The translations under genes were made by a program, and so were the position numbers. Shown piece after piece: positions 1 through 11,088 of a DNA stretch of 64,000 nucleotides. Within the stretch, counting starts at the first letter, position 1. Each line of letters starts with the position of its first letter. The DNA is from Erodium maritimum (Eukaryota; Streptophyta; Magnoliopsida; Geraniales; Geraniaceae), in contig OY997594.1 in the NCBI GenBank assembly GCA_963921825.1, positions 14,885,001 to 14,949,000 on the forward strand, given 5' to 3'. Under the pieces are notes generated by a model, which saw only the letters and a program-made list of their open reading frames with translations, was not told where the DNA came from and searched no databases.

Positions 1-132
1 ATTAAAACCAAAAAACAAAGTCTCTAAGTAGCCAGAATTTCCAAACACTAAGAACACAACCCAACCAGGGGTGATTAAAACCAGAAACCAAAGACTCTAA
101 GTAGCCATATTTTTCAGACACTAAGAACACAT
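1..132. repeat. Two-copy direct repeat, period 73 bp
   Basis: A unit beginning ATTAAAACC and ending CACTAAGAACACA occurs at 1-58 and again at 74-132, with a few substitutions. Only two copies are inside the window and the array may continue to the left. No coding potential or known family is recognised. Confidence 0.7.
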
Positions 133-1476
133 AAAACAAGAGTCTGAAGAACATTAAACAAAACCAACAAGTAGAAATCGATATGGGCCAAAAAAGGCAC
201 AAAACTGAAATACCAGGTCCCAGGGCCGACTTAAGCTTTAAATGAGTTAAGCAATCGTTTAAGGCCACCGATCAGAAAAGGCCTCGTAAAATAAATAAGA
301 AGTTGTTTAAGGCATAGGGTGAAAAATACCCCATAAAATTAAAGATTTAATATAGTTGATCAAGTGGAAATATTATACGTCTAATCTTGAAATTAAAATT
401 TAATACTAGTTATGCCTAATTTTGATCTCTATTCAAATTTATTTTTCAGAAAAGCAATTTTCTTCCAAATGAAAGACAATTTTTCTTGATGGTAGGACAT
501 TCTAACAACTCTATGGATGTTTATTTCGCAGTGAAAAACTATCGTTAATGAAACAAAACATGCAAGTTCCATTTATCAATGACCAGTAAATTAAAAATAG
601 GGATAAAAAACAATGGAACACATCCAAAAAAGAAGCGCGGATATTTTTATATCAATACACTATAGTACTTGTTTGAGGAATCATAATCAATTTATCAACT
701 TCATTACGAAAATGCTCTAACAAAAATAATCTTGAAAAGTAAGCTGTCAAAATTGAAAAAAAAAATCCAATATTGGATATAGATGTTTGATCAGAACAGA
801 AAGAATGCAAAACAAACATATGAGAAATTCATTAATATTTGATTTGATATCTCATAGTTCCCTTAGTATTTTATAAACCAATTTCTCATACATTTAAATA
901 ATTAAATTATGCATCTAAAGATGAATATTAAAGAATATCAATATTCTCTTATTGAAAAGGAAACAAGACATGCACATATTAACAACCAGTGCTAGAGTGT
1001 ATGGTTTTTGTACGAATGTGTTCAGTAAAACAAAGATCATTTATCAAAGAATAATCCATGGAGTTCATGAACTAAAAGCTTGAGTCTCGATGTGTTTGAC
1101 AATATTGAAGATTGGGGTTACTAATATACACTATAAATCGTCTAGAAAAAAATTTAAGTAACGAAATTTTTAGAAGTTGATGATAATAGCTAGTCATAAA
1201 CGACGTCACGTATAAGATAGCATAATTTGGTGTAACTGTCTAAAATTATCTAGAACCTGTCATATTTTAACTTGACGTGAATGTGTCGTGTTTATAGATA
1301 AATGTGAATCCTTAAGCTTTTACATTTTTGTATAGAATTCTAGACGGTACATCTTATCCATGGAGGTTGTCTTGTTAGAAATTAATCTTCATCATTCATT
1401 TTAGATTTTGAGTGTTATAAGTAGATGTTCAAGCTCATTTGTTCAATATCATCTAGTATAATTTTTCTATACGAAC
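133..1476. other. AT-rich stretch without a recognisable gene
   Basis: Low-complexity AT-rich sequence with no long open frame, RNA gene or element ends that I can recognise. Confidence 0.5.
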
Positions 1477-2762
1477 ATGTTTACTTATTTTTTATTATAT
1501 TCTTTCATAAAGAAAAAAAGACATCGATCAATTCTCGCTTTAGGCCCTAATAATTATTGGGCCGGCCCCGCCAGGTCCTACGCTTCGATCCAAACTCGAG
1601 CCATAAGCTACTGCTATACTAAAACTTCTCGAAAACCCAACACCGAACCAGTCGACCACACCGGCCATACCAAACAGATCTTCCACCGGACCAACCAAGG
1701 ACAAAGGGAGAAGTAGAAGCTCAAGCAATAACAAAAGGACACAACAGGTCAAAGTACCCAAGGTTAAAAAACAGACAAGGGGGAAGGAAGGCCAACAAAA
1801 ACAGCAACACCAGACCCAACACCACTAGACACAATCAAGGTCTCCCCCGAGGATCCTCAACCAAAAAACTCCACCAACCCAAAGATACCAAAATGGTGTC
1901 TTGCCATCGGCCAACACCGGAAATGGCCCTAAACAAGGAGCTGTGACAAAAGAGCCCTTACCCTCAAAACAAACACTTCCAACCCACACGACCTAATAAA
2001 AAAATTCTTCGACACAAGCCCAAGGCTTAAACACTCCACCTTGGCCAGCACCAACCGTGAAGCTCTATCCTCAACAAAACACGAGGAACAGAAGACTAAT
2101 TGGTAGGAGGTAGGGAAAAAGTGATGAATCAAGGAAGAGGTGTTAAAGAAAAGTCATACCGTAAACAAATCGGCCAAACACGTCCATGATGTAATTGACG
2201 AGGGGGAAGCCAAGTCAAACCCAAAAGAACACCCATCTTTGGAATCTCCCAGTGAGCTTTGCCATCCTCAACGAATCCAGCCAGGAACACGATAGACAAG
2301 GGCTCAAAGGTCAAATTCGAGGGAAGAAACACCGAAGGAGAAGAGGAAAAGGGAAAAAGAGGAAGGAGCAGGAAATCCGCAGCGATTTCTATGGTCGAAG
2401 CCACAAAAATCGTCGTCGGCCACGGTAGATCTAGGATTTGAGAAGACGAGATTGTTCTTCGTATCTGTATTTGTTCTCTACAACCAAGATTAGATATATC
2501 GGATAGTGATAAAAGATAAAAAAAAATTAGAATAACCTAGAATTTGAGAAGGAAATCGTAATTAAACAATAGAGAATTTGGAGAAGAAAGATTGAAATTG
2601 GTGATGAATCTAAACATAAAACACATGGTTTGGAAGAGAGTGAAATACTAAAATAATGAAATTAGGAAGAAGGAAAGTTGTATTTTGGAAACACAATTCT
2701 AATATGTTTTGGAAATAATAATTAACTGGAAAAAAAACGACCGAAAGTTGACGTGTATAGTC
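1477..2762. other. Unassigned region with short minus-strand open frames
   Basis: GC content is higher than upstream. Two minus-strand frames (2129-2404 and 1929-2132) abut and could be remnants of one decayed coding segment, but neither matches a family I recognise. The right half (2440-2762) is AT-rich with nothing identifiable. Confidence 0.35.
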
Positions 2763-2774
2763 GGTTACAATTGA
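2763..2774. repeat. Target-site duplication (left) of the 2775-4787 LINE
   Basis: GGTTACAATTGA at 2763-2774 is repeated exactly at 4788-4799. The pair brackets a minus-strand LINE whose poly(A) tail reads as a T run here. Confidence 0.85.
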
Positions 2775-2992
2775 TTTTTTTTTTATCAGCGTAAAATTTT
2801 TTATTAGAAAAGAGACTTTCCAATCAGGAGAGCATCTGAAGGTCGACGACCAAAAACAACGATTACAGAGGAACTCCTTACAATGGAGTTTAAAGGCATA
2901 ACCTTTAAAACTAGAAGAGAGTAGTCCCTAGAAAAACAAGAAATCATACAAAACAGTCAAAGAAGAAAACAAATCTATTTGCTAGTCTCCTT

Positions 2993-3323
2993 TGTTAGAA
3001 TATAACTATAATTGGGCCTTCAACTATCAGCTTGAGCTTTTAGTTGAGTTGGTTCTCTAATGTGGTATCAGAGCCTTCGCACCTCATGGACCCGGGTTCA
3101 AATCCCACTCTCTACAAAAATTTCTAATTTCTTCTAATTTATCAAATTTGCCCAAAAATGGGCTAGCCCTTATCACTCTTCTCAATGGGCTCATCTCTCT
3201 CTTCTAGATATTTCACCTCCAAATCCGTAAACAGGCTTGTCCGTGAGGGCGCGTGTTAGAATATAACTATAATTGGGCCTTCAACTATCAACTTAAGCTT
3301 TTAGTTGAGTTGGTCTTCTAATA
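2993..3323 (+). mobile_element. TRIM/SMART-like miniature LTR retrotransposon (331 bp)
   Basis: Two nearly identical 70-bp terminal repeats lie at 2993-3062 and 3254-3323, both beginning TGTTAGAATATAACTATAAT. A 5-bp TSD, TCCTT, is present at 2988-2992 and 3324-3328. A primer-binding site for initiator Met-tRNA (TGGTATCAGAGC, 3063-3074) directly follows the left LTR. The internal 191 bp has no coding capacity. This is the architecture of TRIM/SMART elements, which depend on other retrotransposons for mobilisation. It is inserted in the 3' UTR of the minus-strand LINE and is therefore younger than it. Confidence 0.9.
3063..3074 (+). promoter_or_regulatory. TRIM primer-binding site (Met-tRNAi)
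   Basis: TGGTATCAGAGC complements the 3' end of plant initiator methionine tRNA and abuts the 5' LTR. About 17 nt further on, GGGTTCAAATCCC resembles a tRNA T-arm/B-box. Confidence 0.85.
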
Positions 3324-3708
3324 TCCTTGACAACCGATAAAGCACCATTAGGTGGCTTGCAAGCCGCCTGATTCCATATGTCCCTCGTTGAAGGGCAGAA
3401 AGAATAGCCCTTTTTCAACTCATGGAACGCGTTCTCAACTTAGTAAAGGTCACGATATTTCGAACCCTAAATGGCTGAGTGAAGGGATGGTACCGAGATT
3501 GGCTCCTTAGAAACACCACCAACACGAGAACCAACAACTATACCCAAAAGAGGAGGACCGAGGTTGTGAGCCTTCAAAACATCAGCTAAGCTCTCCGTTT
3601 GAGCCTCATGCGTACTGACTCCAATGCTTGATCCCACAACAAGATGGGAGTGCTCCACGAAAATGGCAGGGCCGCAATCAAGAACAACAAGGTCTAAACC
3701 TCTCAACT

Positions 3709-4377
3709 CTAGGTGATCCGCTGATGAACCCGATTCAACCGAGACAATTGGGCTTTAAACCTTGGATGGCAGCCACCCCAACTGAACTTGGATCTCGCAC
3801 AACCAAGGCCAATTGGGCCTGCCATCTCAGCCCCTTTCAAACCGGAGCCCAGTGCTAAAATCGAAGACGAGACTTCATCTTCCCCGTTTGAAACAACTGG
3901 ATATGCAGAATCAGTTGATTTTGCAGAAAAATCCTGCAAATCATGAGAGGAAATTTGAAAATCATATTTCAGATTTTTGAATCTTGGGCCAACTCCGACC
4001 AAAAAGTTCGTCAGGAGGGCAACCTTGACAAAACGACCACCACCATCATCTTCTGAATCAATTCGCACGGTTTGATCTCCGACGGTACCTACTTTAGGCC
4101 GAGCCATGGCCACAAGTAAAATATATCCATTTATCTTGTATCTATGGAGGCTCTCCACGGCTTGGGTCGCACCAGAAAACGGCGAAAACAAAACAAACCT
4201 GAAATTTTTTTCCTCCCTTATTAAGTCGTTTGAGAACAGAGCGGGAGCGAATCTCTCCGAATAAGCCAAAGAAATTTCGAACTCAATCCTCAGTAGAACC
4301 GTAAGGAAGGTTGTATTCGAAAATCCACCAGAGCCGAAGACTAGATCGGAACCTGAGCGCAAGATAACAGAGCTCAT
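3709..4377 (-). pseudogene. LINE ORF1 remnant with RRM-like segment
   Basis: A 222-residue open frame. Residues around 70-100 contain ESLHRYKINGYILLVAMARP, which parallels ETYNGYKMNGYILFVARARR in the better preserved ORF1 at 45.0-46.4 kb, where it forms the C-terminal half of an RNA-recognition motif. The N-terminal half of the RRM is unrecognisable and upstream frames are broken, so this is a decayed ORF1. RRM-bearing ORF1 proteins are known from plant LINEs of the BNR type, where they are thought to bind the element RNA. Confidence 0.65.
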
Positions 4378-4959
4378 GCTCTGTTTTCCATTAACACGCG
4401 GATCAGGAACCTACAGCAAGGTCTTCATCGGAACTTTGGACACACCCACCACTGATTCCGTCATGCTCTGTTTCACTGGTTGTAAAATAGAGGAGATCGG
4501 TGCCCCTTACTTAAGAGCGAAAGACGCTGAAACTCCACCATTGAAAGCCCTGATTGACCTTGACTGCCCCATTGTCGGCCCTCTTCCGATCCTTCTTCAT
4601 GGCCTTAGCATCACCTGAGGACGAAGAAGCTGTAACAATGGAGCACTAGTCCTTGTGTAAAGCAAGCAAACCTGTACAAAAAGAGAAAAAAGAGATGAGC
4701 TCCCCACCATTTTCCTTCCGACTATCTAGTGCTCTGTTTGACAAACATGACGAACGTGAGCCATCAGTTTCATAGAATGACAACACAGGTTACAATTGAA
4801 ATTATAAAATGGGCTTTTCTAATATGTGACCTTGTTGATAAGCCATTTTTTTTTTCAAAACATGGCCTTGTTCATGTATCATGGGCTTTATTACTTATTA
4901 AACTTTTTGTTTACAACCTGGTTTTCCCAAAGGCAACATACTAAAAACCAGTTGTAGGA

Positions 4960-6389
4960 CGACATGTTTGCAAGTTGGTTAAGGAATTCTTTCAGACGGG
5001 GGTCCTACCTAGGAATATGAATGATACAAATTTAGTTCTTATTCCTGAGTTGCGATCTCCGAGGAGAATGGGTGATTTTCGTCCTATAGCCCTTTGTAAT
5101 GTTCTTTATAAAGTGGTGACGAAAGTGATGAGTATGAGAATGTCGGGGATTTTGTAGGTTGTCATCTCAGAGTCTCAGAGTGCCTTTTTGAAAGGTAGAT
5201 TAATTACTAATAATTTAATGATCTCAGGAGAAGTTTTGCATGCCCAGAAAAACAGGAGACAAGGGAAGGTGGGAAGTATGGTGATTAAGGTTGATATGCA
5301 GAAAGCCTATGATCGTGTTGAGTGGGGATACTTGGAGAAGGTTTTACTCGGGATGGGGTTTGATCCACATTGGGTACGGCTCATTATGGTTTGTGTTCGA
5401 TCAGCTAAGCTTTGGGTTTCTTCGGAGGGTCGAAGGTTGGGGTCGATTGTCCCGGGTACAGGTATTCGTCAAGGTGATCCGTTCTCCCCGTTCATGTTCA
5501 TTATTTGTGCTGAGGGATTATCTAGGCTTATTGATAATTATGAGATGAGAGGCCTGATTCAAGGTACTAGAGTGGTTCGGGCGGCTCCGGCGGTCTCCCA
5601 TCTATTTTTTGCGGATGATAGTCTTTTCTTTGGTAGAGCGTTGGAGGAGGAGGCTCGTAATTGGAAACATTTATTGGGACTATATGAGCGGGCTTCCGGG
5701 AAAAGGTGAATGTAGCTAAGTCTTCGGTAGTATTTAGTCTGAATACGGAGGAGGACTTGAGGAATCGGATTGGGGCAATTCTGGAGATGCAGGTGACTGA
5801 GGCCATGGGGTCATATCTTGGGCTACCAGTGGTCTTAGGTCGTAGTAGATATCGATATCTATGTTTTGTTAAGGAGAGGATCCTATAAAGAATTGGGAGC
5901 TGGGACGAATTGTTGTTAAGCAAGGCTAGTAAAGAAGTGCTTCTTAAATCAGTCATTCAGGCGCTTCCAACTTATTCTATGAGTCTGTATTTGCTTCCTG
6001 AGAATTTGATTCATGAGTTAGAAGTGGAGATGAATAACTACTGGTGGAGAAATGATGTTCAGACAGGTAAAGACATTAGATGGCGAAGTTGGTAGGGGCT
6101 ATGTGATCACAAGCTCAAAGGAGGTATGGGGTTCAATATTCTTTGTGATTTCAATTTGGCCTTATTGGGGAAAACAAGGGTGGAGGTTGATGTGTAACCT
6201 CGAGAGCCTTGTGGCTCGTATTATGAAAGCAAGGTATTATCCTATGACATACTATATCAATGTAGTGAAGTGCCCTAATGCTAGCCCGATTTGGAATATT
6301 GTGTTGGAAGCTCAGGGGATTGTTAAGGGAGGTATTAGAAGGCGTATTGGGTCAGGAGAGGACACGAAAGTCCTTGGGGTGGCTTGGCT
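4960..6389 (+). pseudogene. LINE reverse transcriptase, frameshifted, 3' part displaced
   Basis: Reading through several frame breaks gives the plant L1 reverse transcriptase series: LVLIPE and FRPIALCNVLYKVVTKV near 5030-5130, AFLKGRLITNNLMISGEVLH near 5180-5240, motif A (VDMQKAYDRVEW, near 5290), GIRQGDPFSPFMFIICAEGL (5463-5522), and catalytic FFADDSLFF (near 5605). These are followed by the thumb and connector (SYLGLPVVLG, KASKEVLLKSVIQALPTYSM). Disruptions include a TAG near 5155, frame changes near 5705 and 5890, and a stop near 6095. The frame runs into the inserted LTR block at 6390. Confidence 0.85.
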
Positions 6390-7206
6390 TGTCACGCCCC
6401 AAATCCGGTTTTGGCCGGACTCGAGACGTGACTAGAGTTGATAATTAAATAATACAAAATAGTGCTCAAACCATTTAAATACTCAACAAGGTTTCGATTA
6501 AATAACTCAATCAAACCAGTTCCAAAAAGTAGTGAGGAGTCAAAGCTCAAAATAGAGTATGCAATACATAAGGTTCAATATAAATGACCAACAACGTCTC
6601 TAATACAAAATACCCAGACTATCCAGAAGCTCCCGAGCCTCGAGTCCACTAATCACCAAGCACACCTGTACAAACAGTAGAAAAACAACAGGGAGTGAGC
6701 TTACGCTCAGTAGAGAAAATCATAAACAATTTGACCTCCAATTTAGTAATAAAACTGCTTTAGCACGACGACACCTTTTGCAAGTAATACTGTTAATCAA
6801 TAAGATGCTATGGAATGGTAAAGATAGGAATAATATTACATTCTCAAGATAACGGTAGCTTAAAGAGATTAATTGAAAAGCGCTGTCAATCTTTGATAAC
6901 TACTAAAATGAGAGCAAGTAAATATCACGCCACAACTTAAATCACAATACTCTGATCCACGATGGGTTCTTGTTTCATGTCGGATCCCATACTCCGATCC
7001 ACAAGAGTACTCGTGTCATGTCAGATTTCCCCCTCGGTCCAGAGGAGACACATACATTGGGCTACCGGAAACATCCCTGAGGGACACATATCGTCGGGAT
7101 TCTCGGAAATGCCCCCAAAGGACCATATGTCATCGGGGTGAAACAAGATAACCTTCCCGAAATGCTCCCACAGGATGCATACACTCGGGTGAATCAATAA
7201 GTAAAC

Positions 7207-8030
7207 GTTTCCCGCAGGGTAAACAATCCCTCAGCTATGATACTACCCCACACCGGAATCCTCCACGGTGTAGGTAGCATACCGGACCACAAATTATCAT
7301 CCCCGCAGGGTAAGCCGTCCATCGGCTATGATACTACCCCACACCGGAATCCTCCACGGTGTATGTACCATACCGGATCACCAATCACCATTCCCCGCAT
7401 AGTAAACCATCCATCGGCTATGATACTACCCCACACCGGAATCCTCCACGGTGTAGGTACCATACCGGATCACAAATAATCATTCCCCGCAGGGTAAACC
7501 ATCCATCGGCTATGATACTACCCCACACCGGAATCCTCCACGGTGTAGGTACCATACCGGATCACAAATAACCATTCCCCGCAGGGTAAACCATCCATCG
7601 GCTATGATACTACCCACACCGGAATCCTCCACGGTGTAGGTACCATACCGGATCACCAATAACCATTCCCCGCAGGGTAAACCATCCATCGGCTATGATA
7701 CTACCCCACACAAGAATCCTCCACGGTGTAGGTACCATACCGGATCACAAATAATCATTCTGCGCTGGGTAAACCATCCATCGGCTTTGATACTACCCCA
7801 CACCGGAATCCTCCATGGTGTAGGTACCATACCGGATCACAAATAATCATTCCCCGCAGGGTAAACCATCCATCGTCTATGATACTACCCCACACCGGAA
7901 TCCTCCACGGTGTAGGTACCATACCGGATCACCAATAACCATTCCCCGCAGGGTAAACCATCCATCGGCTATGATACTACCCCACGCCAGAATCCTCCAC
8001 AGTGTAGGTACCATACCGGATCACCAATTC
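7207..8030 (-). repeat. Tandem array, about nine copies of a ~92-bp unit, inside the LTR
   Basis: The block GGCTATGATACTACCCC recurs about every 92 bp from 7232 to 7967, with CACACCGGAATCCTCC and GGTACCATACCGGATCAC in each unit. Units are adjacent, with no unique spacers. The core (CCGGTAT...ACCG...GGAGGATTCCGGT on the minus strand) is shared with the shorter array at 29222-29610. Confidence 0.9.
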
Positions 8031-8210
8031 ATCTTAAAACACACACAAGAGACTAACATGCCAACACATCATGCAACCAAACTTAGAAATCCACAGATTC
8101 ATCAATACACACCACAAGGAAATCATACCCACAATTACACTTACCGGCATACTTACCAACCCCGTTACATCGGTCTATCATTCACCCGATCATACCATTT
8201 GGCACAATCA

Positions 8211-8265
8211 ATTACACTCAATCATTCATTCAATCATTCAAGCATTCATTCAATCATTCAATCTA
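8211..8265. repeat. ATTC-rich microsatellite
   Basis: Imperfect repeats of CATTCAAT/CATTCATT inside the inverted LTR fragment. Confidence 0.8.
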
Positions 8266-9214
8266 TCTAGTTTCGTTAGACTCTTAATTTATCCTAAAGA
8301 CTACGCAAGCAATGCATGTGAGGCAACCACAACCAATCCTATGGCTCATCTCGGCCTCTCTACCAGCACGGAAATTTCCCAAGTATTGAAAGCGAGATAA
8401 ACTAGTTATTCATATCTTAGGCATACCTATGAGACACGTCTGGTTATTAGTAATTGAAAGACGATTATTCTAGTTATTCGCATCCTATATGCATCTCTAG
8501 GACCTTTCCAATTTTATTAACCTAATAGGCATACTAAAGAATTAAATTACAAGAGGAGTTTAGTACTTTCCCTACCTCTATGATGATCACAACAACTACG
8601 TCTCCTAGCTGCTGATGTCCGGGCCTACTCCGTCTTCTCGGGCGAAGTCCAATCTGGGTTTAACAGATAAAATGTCCAATCAGTCCCGGTATTTGTCCAA
8701 AGGTCCTTTGATTTGTCTTATTTGTCCTTTAATTGTCCAACTTAAATTAATTAAATCAGTTAATTAATCTGATTTTTAAAAATGATTTTATTTAAAACCG
8801 GGTTGACCCGGATCCGACCCGGATCCAGACCCGAGTCCAGATCCGGTCCGAGTCCGAACCCAAGTTATGGCCTGGGCCCAAAGCCCGCCTTCTGTCTCGG
8901 CCGGCCCGATGCCAACCTGGCCCAATGGCTTGTGACGAGGCCCAACCACCCTGGCTCAAGGCCCGTCTGGCCTAAGGCCCAACTCCCTCAGGCCCCAAGC
9001 TCTACCCAGGCTCGTGCCTGAGCTGTAGGCAGCTCCAGCGAGGGTTCCGACTGGGTCATGGCGGCGGACGACGGCAGGAGATGCTTGCAGTGGTTCTCGT
9101 CGCTGGTGACGGCGTCAGAAGGCCAAAGTGAGGGAGGAAGGGTCGTTAGAGCTCGGGACGAGGCTTTCCGTCCAGATCTGACGACCGGAGGAGCTCGCCA
9201 GCGCGAGTACTCCA

Positions 9215-10955
9215 TGTAAAACCCGACTTATTTTAAAAGGGAAATATTTTGAAATTTGAAAAGTTGGGGTAGGAAATTGCAACGAGTATTTTTGAAAAGA
9301 AGAAAAACCAAAAAAAAAGGAAAAGGCTGGACCGGGCGGGCCAGACACGGCCCAAGCTGTAGACCCGGCCAGGCCGGACCCAACCCAGCCCTCTTCATCA
9401 TTTCGGGCCATTCGAGTCAAGGCCGTTTGAGGCCCAAACCCCTACCCGGCCCGCCTTATAAGGCTGTTTTTAGGGTTGAGAGTCATTTTTTTCTCCTCTG
9501 CATCTTCGCGTCCGCCTCCCTCTATTTTACCCGAGCTCTCCCGTCTCCCTATCCTTCATCTCCTTCTTCGTCTCCACGCCGCCCCACGTCCCTCACCCCT
9601 CTTCGTCCAACCACCACCTCCTTCCCTCATCTCCGTTCCTCTCCTCCGCACGCCACCGTCGCCGCCCCTCCTTCTCCCTCTTCTTCGTTCAGCCGACCTC
9701 ACGCGCCGTCGCCTCGTCGTCGATGACCGAAGGACCAGACCATCTGAACCACGACCGTTCCTCACCCGAGCCTCTCCCTCTCTCAGATCTGCTCCATCTC
9801 CGACCCGAACCCTCGACCGCCCTCTCCCTCGACCTCCACGGCCACCAGAGAAGCCCACCTTGCCGTCATCCGTTTCCCTTACGGTGGAAGTCAAACCCGT
9901 GAGGTTTTGGTCGCCGGCGGTGTCTTCGCCGGTGACCGGCCGGGCTAAAATCCGATTATTTCCTCTCCTTCACTTTTTACTCTCTTTTTCCCGAGCGTTC
10001 TCGGTTCTGGAACATTCTTCGTGGATCTGGAGTTTGGGGGTGGAATCGAAATTAAGGAAAAGAAAAGGAAAAGGAAATTTAAAATGGAAAATCAGATTTA
10101 ATAGAAAAAGATTTCAGATTGAAAGAAATGAAAACAGAATCAATGTTGATTTAAAGTTGTTTTTGACACTGGATCGTTTGGAAGCAAGATCTTTGGAAGT
10201 TGAAAAGAAAATTATTTTGAAACGGAAAAAAACAGTTGTTAAAAGAAAGGAAAAGATTTAAATAAAAAGAAACTAAAATCAGATTTGATTTAAGACGTTA
10301 TTTTGGGATTGTTGAACGAGAAACGTAAATCGAACTTAGGACGGGACAAAATGGAACGCAGAATCAGACCTCAGGGAATCACGCCTCGGGATCTGTGCAT
10401 TGAGACCTGTGCACCGGGAAACGTGCACCGGGTTCTGTGCTCGGGTGCTCGAATCCGACTCGTCGTTTAATCCCGCTTTGGACCCGTTCGAGTTTAAAAT
10501 GCAACGTATTGAACTTACTTTAGACCGTACCTGAACTGATTGTAAGTTTTAACTGCAAAAACCCAGGCTTGGACTTTACTCAAGACCTTGGACTTCGTGG
10601 ACTTCGCCCTAGAAGACGGAGTTGGCCCGGTCGTCAGCAACTAGTAGTATTATTAGAGGAAGACCACAAGGTAGGGAACGTCCTAACTCCTCATTTAAAT
10701 AACGCTTTAGTATGCCTATTAGGTTAATAAAATTGGAAAGGTCCTAGTAATGCATATAGGATGCGAATGACTAGAATAATCGTCTTTCGATTACTAATAA
10801 CCGGAAGTGTCTAGAATTGCATGCATAGGATGTGAATAACTAGTGTAACTTGCATTTCAATACTTGGGAATTGCTTTACTAGTAGAAAGGCCGAGATGAG
10901 CCATAGGATTGATTGTCGTTGCGACGTCTCTACCGACGGAGGATTCCGGTATCGA
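9215..10955 (+). mobile_element. 5' LTR fragment of the deleted gypsy element
   Basis: It begins TGTAAAACCC, as does the 3' LTR at 11089, and shares GCAACGAGT, a TATA-like TTATAAGG (9456-9463) and the donor-like AAGGTAGGGAA (near 10669). It breaks off after GACGGAGGATTCCGGTAT (near 10955), where polyprotein-tail sequence begins. The last part of the LTR, the primer-binding site and almost all coding sequence have therefore been deleted. The long GC-rich open frames at 9256-10261 are LTR sequence without protein similarity that I recognise. Confidence 0.7.
9456..9463 (+). promoter_or_regulatory. TATA-like box in the 5' LTR
   Basis: TTATAAGG about 240 bp from the LTR start. The 3' LTR has CTTATAACC at the matching position (11299-11307), consistent with the U3 promoter of the element. 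Confidence 0.5.
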
Positions 10956-10989
10956 CTAACTGTTTTAAGTGTTCCATGTGCTTGAGGGA

Positions 10990-11088
10990 CAAAGGACTGG
11001 GAGTTAAGCGGACGTTCCCTAAAATCGGGCCAGGTAGAACGCGTTCACTTTGAATTTCGAGGACGAAATTCTTTTAAGGGGGGTAGAC
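10990..11088 (+). pseudogene. C-terminal tail of gypsy polyprotein and polypurine tract
   Basis: The frame reads NAFTLNFEDEILLRGVD just before the 3' LTR. The words FEDE and LLRG, followed by AAGGGGGGTAGAC (11076-11088), match the end of Tekay/Del-type chromovirus polyproteins that run into the polypurine tract. All of gag, protease, RT and integrase is missing. Confidence 0.65.

Larger units (their letters stand above)
2775..4787 (-). mobile_element. LINE (L1-type), ORF1 remnant plus 3' tail, minus strand
   Basis: The T run at 2775-2783, followed by ATCAGCG and TTTTTTATTAG, is the complement of a LINE 3' end (AATAAA-like motif, about 15 nt, TGATAA, poly(A)). A 12-bp perfect TSD flanks the element. 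On the minus strand a decayed ORF1 with an RRM-like C-terminal half (3709-4377) leads into a 3' UTR. No endonuclease or reverse transcriptase segment is present, so this copy is ORF1-only. A TRIM element is inserted at 2993-3323. The 3' end resembles those at 16253, 22416 and 46590. Confidence 0.8.
6390..9214 (-). mobile_element. Inverted LTR fragment of the large gypsy LTR family
   Basis: Read on the minus strand this ends with the family 3' terminus (CGGATTTGGGGCGTGACA) and follows, in order, the segments of the LTR at about 11850-13755. These are the GC-rich repeat of GGGTCTGG-like words, the motif GAGGTAGGGAA (minus strand, 8582-8568), a tandem array, the GAGCGTAAGCTC hairpin (near 6705) and CAG|GT (near 6666). 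The LTR 5' end (TGTAAAACC) is missing at about 9214, so this is a truncated copy. Confidence 0.75.

Noticed and set aside
3063-3110. tRNA gene suggested by TGGTATCAGAGC and GGGTTCAAATCCC
   Set aside because: No D-arm, anticodon arm or acceptor pairing; it is the PBS region of a TRIM.
5567-5956. 129-codon minus-strand frame
   Set aside because: It is antisense to the LINE reverse transcriptase, whose motifs are clear on the plus strand.
7207-8030. CRISPR-like array
   Set aside because: Units of about 92 bp are contiguous with no unique spacers, and the sequence is a plant LTR; this is an ordinary tandem array.
9256-10261. Long GC-rich open frames (up to 261 codons) at 9476-10261 and neighbours
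   Set aside because: Compositionally biased Pro/Ser/Arg frames inside an LTR, open on both strands, with no recognisable domain.
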